From Oreohelix idahoensis (lineage: Eukaryota; Mollusca; Gastropoda; Stylommatophora; Oreohelicidae): DNA of 64,000 nucleotides. Both the position numbers and the translations under genes were made by a program. Where the stretch lies: positions 1 through 64,000 of the forward strand of contig JAMPIV010008045.1 in the NCBI GenBank assembly GCA_024509875.1, written 5' to 3'. Of this stretch, positions 22,791 through 35,054 are shown piece after piece (positions within the stretch are counted from its first letter, which is position 1; every line of letters begins with the position of its first letter). Below the pieces are notes generated by a model that was given only the letters and a program-made list of their open reading frames with translations, ran no database searches and was not told the origin of the DNA.

Positions 22791-23404
22791 ATAGATTAAA
22801 AAAAATTTATCTGTGGGCCTGAGTTTTTAATTGTAACGGATAAAAATAAAAGGTTAACATTTATTTGGACTACGTTGAACACTATTACGTTTTTTTTCTG
22901 CTCAATATCCAATAAATGAGTTCAGCCGCCGCCACGTGTGATTTCATTAAACATCATGGATGACTGGATAAATAATTTAAGCCCAATTTTGCTACGTGAA
23001 ACAATAGTGTTTTTTTTTTTTTAAGTTAAAGGTTTACCTGATTTACACTCAGTCCTATCCTAGTGTATGGAAGCGATGGCCAGGTACTTGTATGTCCAGT
23101 TTATGACGCCGCAAGCTGTCTTGTTTGGGTCAGTCTAGATTCCTAAACAAAAAGAATCGTGAAAAAAAAGGTTAAATTTTTCGAAAAAAAAAAAAAAAAC
23201 CAATGTAAAATTAGTGAAACATGGTAACGGCGAATCTGGTAGTTGTGTTATGATTGTGACATATGGTAAAGAAAGCAGATTGTTGTCTTTATAGATGCGC
23301 TGGGGTCGGTGGCGAAAGATTGGTACTGGGAAATCGGTGGGTTTCACTTCATCGTCATCGCTATGTTTACTGTGGATTATTGAAACCACCACTTCAGCTT
23401 GTCC
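22791..23404. other. Intergenic DNA, no gene seen
   Basis: T and A homopolymer runs and short open frames only. The 90-codon minus-strand frame at 23135-23407 has no recognisable motif. Confidence 0.5.
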
Positions 23405-23869
23405 CATAGCAGAAAACCTTGCATTAAAGCATGTACTCTAACAACGGTGGTTTCTGTAGCAATCTGTTTGATATTATGAGGTTGCCTGCCCAACTCAAAA
23501 ACATGTAGACAATTTACACTCTGAGCTTTTGCAACAATTTTTTTCTGTAGCAATTTCTTTTACATGATGAGATTGCCATCCCATTAGACAAACTATTGTA
23601 TTCATCATTACGACATGCCCATGGAAGCAGTAATTCTACTATTTCTTTGTCTACTCTGAAACCCGCGGGAACTGCTCGAGGCGTGTGGTTTTATTTAATT
23701 CTGCTAAAATCAAGTTTGATGGTAGAAGACAGAAATGTGATTGTTCAGAAATGTGATATGAAAAAATTGCTAAGAAATAATAAACAATTTGTGAAACAAG
23801 AATGATTGTGTCACGATCATAGACAGATGTAAATAGTGAAGTTTGCCTGTGTCCCAAGTCTGTTTTTTC

Positions 23870-24180
23870 CATTGATTTCTTCAAAGCCGATTGTGTCTAT
23901 TCCTATCTTTGCATTTAGGTCATCCATCAAAATTGCGATGCCTATTTTCCTCTGTCTATTAATGATGTTTTCCAGTCAGGTGTAAATTACATTTGTCATG
24001 GATTCGCCTTTGTCATGAATTGGTACATAACACTGGATGATGTTTTTCTTTAATTTCTTTTTGGCTGTTTTGAATGTTGCTGTTACTATTCTAGGCTCCA
24101 TTGCTTCTCTTTTCTGTGCTTTCTTAGACATCATTTGAACCACCCTTGACTGTGGTGTCAGCTTGTTTTTTCTTACACAG
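23870..24180 (-). pseudogene. LINE endonuclease domain fragment
   Basis: Read on the minus strand in one main frame: RIVTATFKTAKK, then IIQCYVPIHDKGE, then GIAILMDDLNAKIG and GFEEINGKNRLGT. This is the order of strands in the apurinic endonuclease-like domain of LINE ORF2. The normal G(D)FNAKIG active-site motif has become DDLNAKIG. Several stops interrupt it. It is truncated on both sides, and the DNA-binding/catalytic C-terminal half (the SDHH region) is missing. It is probably the same LINE group as the RT remnants at 40.56-41.38 kb. Confidence 0.75.
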
Positions 24181-24545
24181 TAGACAGCACCATTTACATG
24201 CCACTGCCAGGAAGAACAGCATGTTAACTATAATTATTACGAACCTATGCTGCAATGATACATCAGAAAGGGGATGTAACCTTGGCTGCGTTTGCAAAGG
24301 GAGTTACTATCACTATTTTTACTCTGATGTAACATCGAAATACAACTCACACTGATAGGGCAAAAGCCATTCTATTTCAATTTTTTCGGTCTCCAAAAAA
24401 CAGTGTAATGTACACTCTTTACAAATCTACACCAGGCAAGGATAAAAACATTGAGAAATCATACTTATGCTATTTGACAAATTATCCAAAACCATAATTG
24501 TAAGACAGCTAAATGGATGCATTATAAAATCAACCAAAATCTCAC
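24181..24545. other. Intergenic DNA, no gene seen
   Basis: No recognisable feature apart from the left edge of the SINE-B insertion that follows. Confidence 0.45.
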
Positions 24546-24548
24546 AGT

Positions 24549-24808
24549 AAGGATCCTATTACACGCCAATTGAGGCATATTGGAAACATGGTGTTAGGTC
24601 CATATTTTCTTGACCATCGGCACATTAGGCGTGATGTGGTCAGCATCACGCCAGCCGCATTAACCTTCCCAGAGTTACTCTGGTACCCAATTCATGAGGG
24701 TGGGTCGACACGTTTGAGGTCTAAAAAATCTCACCTCAACTGGGGATCGAACCATGGCCCACCAAGCTAAGAAGCTAGTGTACTAACCAATGCGCTACCG
24801 CGGCTCCC
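24549..24808 (-). mobile_element. SINE-B copy 1
   Basis: Aligns along its length with 46461-46731 (-) and 63169-63440 (+). The minus strand begins GGGAGCCGCGGTAGCGCATTGG, with box-B-like CATGGTTCGATCCCCAG (each quoted short). The body includes GGTCGACCC-like, CTCTGGGAAGGTTAA and GGCGTGATG words. It is more diverged than the other two full copies. Its flanks carry imperfect duplications, AAATCTCACAGTAA on the left and AAGTCTCACATTAA on the right. The right one is also the first unit of the adjoining satellite. Confidence 0.85.
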
Positions 24809-24810
24809 AA

Positions 24811-25210
24811 GTCTCACATTAAGTGATCAACATATGTCTCACATTATGTGATCAACATATGTCTCACATTATGTGATCAACATATGTCTCACATTATGTG
24901 ATCAACATATGTCTCACATTATGTGATCAACATATGTCTCACATTATGTGATCAACATATGTCTCACATTATGTGATCAACATATGTCTCACATTATGTG
25001 ATCAACATGTCTCACATTATGTGATCAACATATGTCTCACATTAAGTGATCAACATATGTCTCACATTATGTGATCAACATATGTCTCACATTATGTGAT
25101 CAACATATGTCTCACATTATGTGATCAACATATGTCTCACATTATGTGATCAACATATGTCTCACATTATGTGATCAACACATGTCTCACATTAAGTGAT
25201 CAACATATGT
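24811..25210. repeat. 25-bp satellite array
   Basis: About 16 copies of GTCTCACATTATGTGATC plus AACATAT. Variants are ATTAAG for ATTATG in the first, tenth and last units, and one unit shortened by 2 bp. The unit contains the palindromes TGATCA and CATATG. The low variation implies recent expansion. The first unit doubles as the right flank of the SINE-B insertion. Confidence 0.96.
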
Positions 25211-25975
25211 CTACTAGTAGGAACAGCATCGAGTAATCTTTTAACCCAAAATACCAGCAAAACAATTGTAGGAACTGCCGACAACCAGTCTGAAATCCAA
25301 CATTTCAACCGCCTCGTCCACATCTAAATAAATCAGATAATCGTCAGTTGACACTATGAAAACATTTTATATCTTCCCTCAGCCATCTCACAACAAACAA
25401 TATTACAAAGCACCCAGTGGAGCGTACATCATCTGCAACTATATACATTCTGACCTCAAACACCTTTGACAGTAATTATCGTTAGCATAAATTTGTCTGA
25501 CATTCTGAAAGGTCACAAAAAAGAAGATCTACTAACGAAAGAGATTTGTCACTTAGTGACCCTGGTGACTAGAACTATTTACTGGACTAGCCCAATCAGA
25601 TCACGAAATCTACAATTATGCATTAATTTATGGATATTCGCCTCCATCTAAATTACTCTCTTGTTAGTGGCGTGCAGCAGTGCCAGACAACGCACGCGAC
25701 GTTTATACATAATCGGGACCAACAAAGCGATCAATCATTTAATCCTATGAGAACCATTATTCTTAATACCAGTCTGATGAACAGGATGATTTAAAGTAAC
25801 AATCGAGTGAGCAGTGCTTGAATAAGGAGAAATGCTGCCATGTTGATGTAAACATAAAAAGCGAATTACGCAAAAGATGAAATAAGAAAAAAAAATATTT
25901 TGCAAGATTAAATGTTAAAAAAAAATAAAACAGGTGAAGATGGTGAAAGAAAATGATTTATTGAGATGGTGAAAT
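25211..25975. other. Intergenic DNA, no gene seen
   Basis: No motif recognised. An A-rich run lies at 25880-25930. Confidence 0.5.
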
Positions 25976-25979
25976 GAAA

Positions 25980-26175
25980 ACGGTCCCACCGCAGATACCG
26001 CCGTAGGGGCGTGAAGTGTTCGAGATTTCATTATTCTAGTTATGAACTTTACGAGATCGAGATGACCTGTTCCCTCCCTCGATGCCTTTGCCTTCCCTAA
26101 CTCATAAGCAGGTACCCATTTACAGGTTTTGAGCCTGGAACCGGTAACTGTGCCGTGAGAGGAAAATGCTGTAAC
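25980..26175 (-). mobile_element. SINE-C copy (minus, partial)
   Basis: On the minus strand it shows a degraded tRNA-like head (CTCACGGCACAG..., with GTTCCAGGCTCAAAACC in the box-B position), then TAAATGGGTACCTG, AGTTAGGGAAGGCAA, and a decayed tail ending in ACTCCTATGGCGGTATCT-like sequence. The order matches 49285-49535. Confidence 0.65.
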
Positions 26176-26494
26176 AATTCTGTCAATCGAAAGCCGAAAA
26201 AGGGGTGCTTTTATATAACAAAGATCACTGAACGATTTCCTAATTACTGATTAGGGGACACAAGCTGTATGAATAGTATATAATAAGTAGATCAACATTA
26301 TTTTAGCACGCAAAGGTTGCTGCTACTGACAGACTGTAGTGTCGAGTCATACGCGGAATGTTGAATGCTGCAAGAGAGCACTACAACCAGTGAGCACCAA
26401 GGATACCTGAGCTAAACCTTGCAAGAGTATTACAACACCCAGCACAGACGGAGCAGCACAGACGGAGCAGCACATCTTCCCAGTACATCTCCCC

Positions 26495-26620
26495 AGTGAA
26501 GATTCGCACCACCATAGGCCCAGCAAAGAATCGCACCACCGCATGAAGATTTGAAGCACCATAGGCCCATTGAAGAGTCGCACCAACGCAGGCCCAGAGA
26601 AGAATCATACCACCGTACAT
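26495..26620. repeat. Short imperfect tandem repeat upstream of the Gag-like frame
   Basis: About four imperfect units of GAAGAATCGCACCACCATAGG plus CCCA lie in a row (quoted core TCGCACCACCATAGGCCCA). A smaller GACGGAGCAGCACA duplication precedes it at about 26452-26475. This may be the 5' untranslated leader of the retroelement that follows. Confidence 0.6.
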
Positions 26621-26965
26621 CCATTGAATATTATCAAGCCAGGGACTAGCCGTTTGCAGTTATATCAATTTTCCTGCAATAGTATCCTTGCTAATGATAC
26701 TCCATCACAACAAACAGGAACACTATTGCTACGACAGAGTTATTATGCCAAACCAGTGGCCGACCTACCACGATTGACATTCAGCCAGGGACTCAACCGT
26801 ATCACCAGGCAGCACCTGAAACTGCTACAGGCCACAACAGCTAAGAGTAGACAAGAGCAAGAAAAAAAAATAAGAGACACTTTCTATTATTTATTGTAAT
26901 AATAGAAAAAGTGTTTTCTTTCCATCTGTTTTTGCATTGTATTATGCTAGGTTAGGTCTAGAGCA

Positions 26966-27739
26966 GTGATGTCAACTCAATGCGCAGACGCAACATGCCA
27001 GTCAGAGCCTGGGAGCACCTCGACAGCTGGAGGTGGCTCCTGTGAAGAAATCCTCACACCAGGAAAGAGCCAGAGCAATGCGCATGTGAAGGTGATTTAC
27101 ATAACAGTGCCAGAGGTAAGACGATTTAGTGAAAAGCCAGGCCCCACTTGGCAAGAGTTTGTGAAAGAGGTAAAAGCTGCATGGATGGTAGGGCCCTTAA
27201 CTGTAGAAGATAAGTTAGACATTGTGTGGAATGACGTTACACCAGTGGTATCTAGAGAATTACGGATACGTGGCGGAGCCAAGGCCAGCCCATAGAAGTT
27301 ACTCGAAATAGTGGAAGAAGCCTACAGTGAGCGACAACTAGTCAATGAGATGACTAGGAATTTCCAGGCCGTGAGTCAGGGGCCTAGGGAATATGATGTT
27401 TTCTTAGAAGGCAAAAAGCCTGATGCACTAGTGCATGTAGCCAGTGTAGAAGCCCACACTGAAAAGGACGCACTCGAAGCAGAAGTATCTCTGCTAAAGT
27501 CCCAGCTAGCACAGCTTTCACAGACCAGTTCGCCAGTACAAGAGGAGGTGCAAAGGAAGAAAGCCCCTCGCCAACCGCGGAAACAGCCAGAGCACGACGA
27601 GGGTGTGTGTGAGCAGGAACCTCAACTAGACCTTCTTGTAGGTGAGAGTCAGGCAGTTGATAGTGAATGCAGTGATTTAGAAGTTAGTAAAAACACAGAT
27701 GCACCAAAAAAGGCGACAAGGATCTTGTACGTGGTATAA
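26966..27739 (+). pseudogene. Retroelement Gag-like protein, broken
   Basis: Both parts lie in one frame, separated by a single TAG at 27293. The first part has a Gly/Ser-rich start, then a capsid-like segment with VRRFSEKPGPTWQEFVKEV, KAAWMVG, KLDIVWNDVTPVVSREL and an RIRGG word. The second part (27299-27739) continues with IVEEAYSERQLVNEM, SQGPREY and a coiled-coil-like heptad run EVSLLKSQLAQLSQ, then an acidic, Pro/Lys-rich linker. This resembles the Gag region of Ty3/gypsy-like LTR retrotransposons of lophotrochozoans. The stretch between SQGPREY and the coiled coil is shorter than I would expect, suggesting an internal deletion. It leads into the Lin-28-like frame by a one-base shift at an A6 run at about 27706. 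Confidence 0.65.
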
Positions 27740-28376
27740 TGTCGACAAAGGATGGGGATTTATTACACCGGATGATGGAGGTGTTGATGTATTTGTACAT
27801 CAGACTAAAATTTTCAGAAAGGGATTCCGTAGTCTAGCGAGAAATGAGAGAGTAGAATTTGATAGCAAACCATCTGTCCAGGGCATTGAAGCGGTCTTTG
27901 TATGCGGCATTGGCGGCCAGGAATGTAATGGAAGCAGGAGGCGACCCATGGCACAGAGGAAGCCTAGAAAAATAAGACGTTACAATTGTGGAAGCTTTTC
28001 AGACCACATGGCAGCCAAGTGCCCTCAGGGCCCGCTTCCGAAGCGATGTTTTCAGTGTAAGTCCCCAGAGCATTTGATATCGGTTTGTCCCTCAAAGAGC
28101 GCCCTCTCTAAACGTACCGACATATCTAGGTTGCCTTCAGGGTGCAGGCCAAGAGATGGCCGTGACAACTGTTACCCTAAGGGCGCCAAGAAAAGCGGTC
28201 AACGTTCAGAAGAGGAAACTCATCTTAAACAGATAGGAGGGAATACACACCGACGCTCCGGAGAGGACACCAATCTAAATCAGATTGGGGGGGAATGCAC
28301 GCCAACATCGACGGAAAACAAGTGTAAAACACGTTGGAAGCAATTCCACGCCAAGGCCGACAACTGCAGTCACTAA
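27709..28376 (+). pseudogene. Lin-28-like cold-shock domain plus two CCHC knuckles, downstream of Gag
   Basis: An open frame runs 27699-28376 (225 codons). Numbering from its first Met, residues 9-70 form a cold-shock domain with RNP1-like KGWGFIT (17-23), VDVFVHQ (29-35), and the Lin-28-typical GFRSL and VEF words. Residue 72 onward reads [12 protein letters not shown], again as in Lin-28. Knuckle 1 (94-108) has RYNC...H...C, with the first Cys replaced by Arg (R94), so it is probably non-functional. Knuckle 2 (117-130) is intact: C-x2-C-x4-H-x4-C. The spacer GPLPKRC between knuckles is as in invertebrate Lin-28. The tail (150-225) has an imperfect duplication of an E-x-T-x-L-x-Q-IGG motif. 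In Lin-28 this domain set binds let-7 precursors and mRNAs. Here the position suggests a nucleocapsid role in Gag. A processed lin-28 pseudogene is the main alternative. Confidence 0.8.
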
Positions 28377-28850
28377 CTCGCTGAACTCTCAACTATGTAG
28401 CGACGCTGTACGAGCGGATAATCCTCCCATACCACTACAAGCAAAGAGACATAAACTTAGAACTGACAATGGAGCAGAGTAGGTTTGTGGTGACCACACA
28501 AATAGTGGCGGAATATGTGACCATGTGGCCATACAGGTGTAATTTTAGACTGAGTAATAGTTGTCGATCTTGTCTACGGTGTATATTTGTGCTCATGCTG
28601 GCATTCTCACACGGGAATGGGCGATTTAAACGAAACACACCTTTGCCATCCGTGAAGAAGACAAACGTGTGAGACGCAGAAGATATGATGAGAGACGGCC
28701 CTTGGTCTTAGACATCTCGGAGCTGTCTGACACCAGAGCAAAACACTTTTTTGATCACAAAACCGTAAGAAGTGTGACTCGGGCAACAGATATCGTGGGA
28801 ATATTACCATAAGTGGGCGGACCTTGAGTTGTGTCGATTAGGAATATAAT
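28377..28850 (+). other. Possible decayed remainder of the Gag-Lin28 element
   Basis: Short open pieces continue after the Lin-28-like frame, for example a basic segment RVRRRRYDERRP near 28670-28710 in the plus strand. I cannot identify protease, reverse transcriptase or integrase motifs. The element seems to have lost its pol region or to be non-autonomous. Confidence 0.3.
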
Positions 28851-30545
<1,695 letters not shown>

Positions 30546-30549
30546 ACGG

Positions 30550-30890
30550 CTGGGAATACGCCGGGCAAAAGTGAGGTCACCAATCTCACCTTTGCCCATA
30601 ACTCTACCGGCATCACTGTGACGCTGTTCGTTAGCTGTTGGTAGAGTTAGTCCTATAGCAGAAATTGCCGTAAAGAGTGATGTGTTAGAGATTTTACCAT
30701 ACTAAGTCCAGCTCTATGACGAGAAGTGATCAGCTGCCTTTGCCTTCCCTAAATCAAGAGCAGAGCCAGGTACACAATTACAGATGAGTAGACTAGAGCG
30801 TAGTGCTACCAGGTTTCGACCCCCGGATCTCTCTCACTGTGCCGCCAGAGGTAAACGTTCTATCTGCTTAGCCAAACGGTCGCTCTTGTT
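30550..30890 (-). mobile_element. SINE-C copy (minus, near full length)
   Basis: On the minus strand the head reads GAGCGACCGTTTGGCTAAGC (box-A-like) and GGGGGTCGAAACCTGGTA (box-B-like). The body then has TAATTGTGTACCTGG, TTAGGGAAGGCAAAGGCAG, CTGGACTTAGTATGGTAAAAT, and TTTACGGCAATTTCTGCTATA. The 3' end is followed by extra sequence with an inverted repeat around CTCTACC (near 30600-30650). Confidence 0.75.
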
Positions 30891-31139
30891 AGCTGTGTAT
30901 TGATATAAACGAGAGACAGAAACCCTTCTGCCTAAAACCGCGTATTGCTGGTGAATTGTCCTGTCCTCGTTTACGCTGTCTTCAGCATACTGAAGGCGCA
31001 GAATCATATGACACAGAAAGATAACATTGACACACAAGAATAACAAATTTTCTGTAAAAATAAAGAAATCAGCATTAGCTCTGAAACACGGAGAACAAGA
31101 AAAAAAAAAAAACCACACACAACTTAAACGCTACAGATT

Positions 31140-31500
31140 TTCACGAATGGATGCTTGCGTAAAATAGAACGATTGACGTGGTTTGACAAGATCAGTAATG
31201 TACGAGGATGACAAGAAGTAGGCACAAGCCAGTGGAACAAGACGTAAGAAGAAGACGCTTGAGATGGACAGGACACACACTAAGAAAACCTATTGACAGC
31301 ACAGTACCAGGAAGTCCTTGTTCTGGAATCTCTAGGGTAGGAGAGGTAGAGGAAGTCCGATAAACAAGGAGAAGAGAACTGGTGACAGACATGAAAGCGA
31401 TGTAGAAGAACTGGAACGACGTTGAACTGATGGCACAAAACAGGAAGACTTGGCTTAAGTTTGTTGAAGGCCTTCTTTGGGGACCTGAAAGGTGATGATG
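31140..31500 (+). pseudogene. LINE ORF2 C-terminal fragment (RRRLRWTGHTLRKP group)
   Basis: Translated with several frame changes: CLRKIERLTWFDKISN, RRKKTLEMDRTH corresponding to RRRRLRWTGHTLRKP in the shifted frame, IDSTVPGSPCSGIS, then RELVTDMKAM and ELMAQNRKTWLKFVEGL. The same signature recurs in decayed form at 35055-35310, 44585-44840 and 63890-64000. It is 5'-truncated. It ends in a GATGATGAT-type microsatellite tail near 31490-31505. Confidence 0.75.
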
Positions 31501-32015
31501 ATTTTTACGCTGTTTTGAGCATGCTGAAGTTATAGGATGATAAGAGACTCAATGATAATTGTCACAGATGAAAATAGTGCAGCAGTAATCATCCATTTTT
31601 GCCCCTCCCCATCTAGAGTATACTTTTGCTACATGAACGAAGGATTCACCAGTTTAATTAACACGGGGGCCATCTGGCAATCAAGCCCTATGTGAAACAG
31701 AGAGCGGAACATGGCGTAACAGATTCTTTGATCAGGGGAACACACGATATTCAGTGAGACGGACCTTGGATTGTAAAACTTTCAGGTGAAAATTGCTTAG
31801 CTGATTTTCGGCAAGGCGGAGATGATGAAAGTCTAGAGGTGGTAAAATTACCTTTGATTCAAGAAATCGAACGGCAAATTTGCTCGGGTCTGGCAGTGGT
31901 GTGACTTTCGCATTAAAGAACGATAGTACGGAACATATCAATAAATACCATGTCTCTCCGATAGCCATGATCAGTTGCCAGAAATCCATCTGAATTCACT
32001 AGCTCGCTATCTTAA
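31501..32015. other. Intergenic DNA, no gene seen
   Basis: An 85-codon minus-strand open frame at 31732-31989 has ordinary composition but no motif I recognise. It lies where the upstream (U3-like) part of the next family L copy would be. Confidence 0.4.
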
Positions 32016-32019
32016 GATT

Positions 32020-33720
32020 TCTCGTACAGAGTGAACATTAATAGATTCCGTGGAGTGTTTCATTTTTCTGATTGCGGTAATTTATATACTAGATTTGAAG
32101 TGATTTAGTGTGTTTATAGTTTTCAATATATATTTCACTGAGATTTTCTGTGCTAATTAAATAACTTATAGCTAACTTTCCAGCCGTAAAGTAAATTTAA
32201 TTACTCGCTATTTTTCCAGTAAGAGATGTTTTAAATTGATTAGTACATACATTAAATAATTGTCTACTGACGGCATATATTATTTACTTCTGTCCATTTT
32301 ATGTAATTTTTAAAAAAATGACTAGTGTTCATATTACGCGTTAACGGAATGATAGGATAAGCTAGACACGTGTGTTTTAAATCTAATTTATAATAGAGTG
32401 GTGTAGAGGTCCTATTTTTAACACGTGTTAGATATGATATTGATAATTTGGTTAAATGTTTATATGTTCTTTTCCTAAAATATAGGCTGATCAGACCTGA
32501 GTATTAGCGGCTTATTTTCTTATGGCCATATGAACTTATGATCATACGAACTTATAATATTATAAGCATCCAAGAAAATGTAATATTGATGAGCTTCTTG
32601 CTGTGACCTGTGTGGTCCAATTTTCCTAATTTTCCTGAGAGAAACCAGAATAGAACCATTGAATTATAATATTAACTGGGCCAGAACTATTACCAGATTT
32701 ACTTATCTCAAATCTCATCAGCCAGAGGTGGCAATATAATGTCAGCAACATTTGTGTAACTTAAATCTAGCGTTTCAGCCACCTGAGGCTAAACCACCTA
32801 GGAACTGTATATGTTCTATTTATTCTACATCGGCGATCACCACGCATGAACCTTACTCCAACCAACTGAAGGCATGGATAACTTATTGTATCCAGTACAA
32901 ATTTAACACCGACTCTAGCGACTCCTGTGAAATTTGCAGTCAGCAACTACGGAGAGTCTGGGGCTGGATTTGGCAAACTTAAATTTGACACTAAATATAT
33001 ATATTACTTATTAGTGTATTTCCTTGGAATGCCTGCGACAACTACTGGGGTAAGTGCATCTGAAAGTGGCCACTGCGTGTATATGAATTGAATGAACAGA
33101 GAAAGAAACTTATGTCTTTTGTTAACATCATTTACTTATATGGTTTGTTCTTTCTTTTTTTTTTATCTCAATAATCTGATTAGTCACGGGATAGTTTACA
33201 TTAAGAACCTATTTTTTTCCCATACTGACTATTGCATAACTTATTGTTAACCTTTGATCTTTTAGGTTAATTAACCTCTGTTTGGATCGTCCTTTCTTTT
33301 CCTTTACCAGAGGGAAGAACCTATTTGATTAATTTTCATTTTGTCTGTAAACCATAATCTAGTGATGTGTATGCTTATTGTTGTGATCTTTTATTGATAA
33401 TAAACTTTATTAAACCTTTAGTTATCGTGTCGGTCAACCCCTGTCCACTATATGTTATACTTAGTTTGTTTTCACGTTCGTGCGTATTTGTCACAGAATT
33501 GTGTGTATGTGAGTGCAGTGTAACTTGTATTATCGTACAAGGAGAGAAAGTGCGTCTGATTTAAATATCGTCGTCCAGATAGGTTGGATTAGATAAATTA
33601 TTCTATCCAGAGACTGTCCTTTCTCTTACACGATCACCCTCGTGATAAAAACTATATCTTACCCCATACTTTCACATTGTCATCACTATCACCTCTGTTC
33701 AGACAGGGCTATAACCATCT
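32020..33720 (+). mobile_element. Family L LTR-like repeat, copy 3
   Basis: The start block GTGGAGTGTTTCATTTTTCTG..GCGGTAATTTATA aligns with 52485-52530 in copy 4. The end aligns with the ends of copies 1, 4 and 5: GATAATAAACTTTATTAAAC, a GTGTCGGTCA word, a TTTTCACGTTCGTGCG word, CCAGAGACTGTCC, and finally CTGTTCAGACAGGG. The order is conserved but identity is low, so this is an old insertion. The polyadenylation-like AATAAA at about 33395 and the non-coding body support an LTR interpretation. Confidence 0.55.
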
Positions 33721-34275
33721 ATAAATCATACACGACAATAATCAAGGCACAAAAAGAATAAAACATTGCTGTAAAGATAAGGAAGTCAGCATCATGATGT
33801 TCCAACTTAAGAAAAACACACGTCAGACCAAAAGACAAGAGCCACTTAAAAAAGTCCGTATCATTGCCTGACGGAAACAAGAAACTCCCTCTCAGGCATC
33901 CAATTTTCATCCCTGGAACCTTATTGCTTGTCAGACTTGTCGACAAAATTCATATTATCTTTATACAGGCCGTGAATTCCAAAAAATTGGTTAAAATAAA
34001 GTTAAAGAGAGAGAAAATGGGAAATCTTGTCTCAACCCTCAGACAGCAATATTTCCTGTCTCTGCAGACGAATTTAAATGTGCGTTTGAAACGTTGATTC
34101 TGTGAATGAGGTCGTGACAGAATATCGCCCTCTTTGTTCAATGTATTGACGGCGTTTCTATATTTCAGTCTTTCTGTTACATTTGGAGAAAAGGAATTTT
34201 GTAACGAAAATTATTCATTTAGTATGTTGTCATCAGTAGGAATACTCCTCACTCAGGCAATTCGTACAGGGTGAC
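33721..34275. other. Intergenic DNA, no gene seen
   Basis: Overlapping open frames of 60-77 codons on both strands have no recognisable motif. Confidence 0.45.
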
Positions 34276-34436
34276 AAATGAGACTGGCAGCCGCATGGTG
34301 TTACACAAATTGTTACAGAAATCACTGCTGCAAGAGCATGAATGCTTGGTGACAGCCTCCTGTCAGAGGACCCGCTACAATGGTGGCTGCGTGTTCCATA
34401 CGAAGCGAACAGGAAAATGATAATGAATAACTATTT

Positions 34437-35010
34437 TTGTCATCGAAGAAGAGTTGGCCACTCGAAAAGCAGCAGGCATCAGCTGGGAGACTTTTTCAGG
34501 CCATAAATCGGGGATTCCTCAGCAAGAGAGAGGTTGGTAAGAAAACGAAGATGGCTGTATACCGCTCCACCTATGTCCCAGTCTTGACATATGGATGCGA
34601 GTCATGGGCAATGACTACAACCCACAAAAGCCAGATCCAAACCTCAGAAATGAGTTATCTGAGGAAGGTGGTTGAAGTAACAAGAAGAGACATGGTCCGC
34701 AACCAGACGAAACGTCAAGGCCTAAAATTCCACCCCCTGCAGACCCAAGTAGAACAGTCCCAACTAAGATGGTTTGGCCATGTCTGCAGAATGGGAGAAG
34801 ATCGGCCACCACGACAAGCATGGGAAACACAAAGCCAGGGATCCAGACCCCCAGGACGACCCAGAGTCCGCTGGGAGGACAACATTAGACAATCTTTGAA
34901 AGACCGAGGACTAGAATGGACCCAGGCCAGGAGGAAGACAGCCGACAGGATAGTCTGGCGCTCTCTTCCAAACCTCTACACCTCACGGTAGAAGGGGAAC
35001 GACTAAGTAA
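34437..35010 (+). pseudogene. LINE 3' end, copy 2 of three (best preserved)
   Basis: The single open frame covers the truncated ORF2 C terminus: RLFQAINRGFLSKREVGKK, YRSTYVPVLTYGCESW, SYLRKVVEVTRRD, LRWFGHVCRMGEDRPP, GRPRVRWEDNIRQSL and an RSLPNLYTSR end before the stop at 34989. The 5' truncation point (CATCGAAGAAGAGTTGGCC) coincides with that of the 47 kb copy. The tail is CTAAGTAAGTACG. A family H fragment (34280-34365) lies just upstream. It lacks RT and endonuclease domains, so it cannot move itself. Confidence 0.9.
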
Positions 35011-35054
35011 GTACGTCAACGAATTTTATTGAAAAAAAACCCCCAGTTGATAGC

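Noticed and set aside
24811..25210. CRISPR-like array of direct repeats
   Set aside because: Units are contiguous with no unique spacers, and the genome is animal. It is a satellite.
26347..26624. Three overlapping minus-strand frames rich in Cys, Trp and Gly
   Set aside because: They are antisense readings of a short imperfect tandem repeat upstream of the Gag-like frame.
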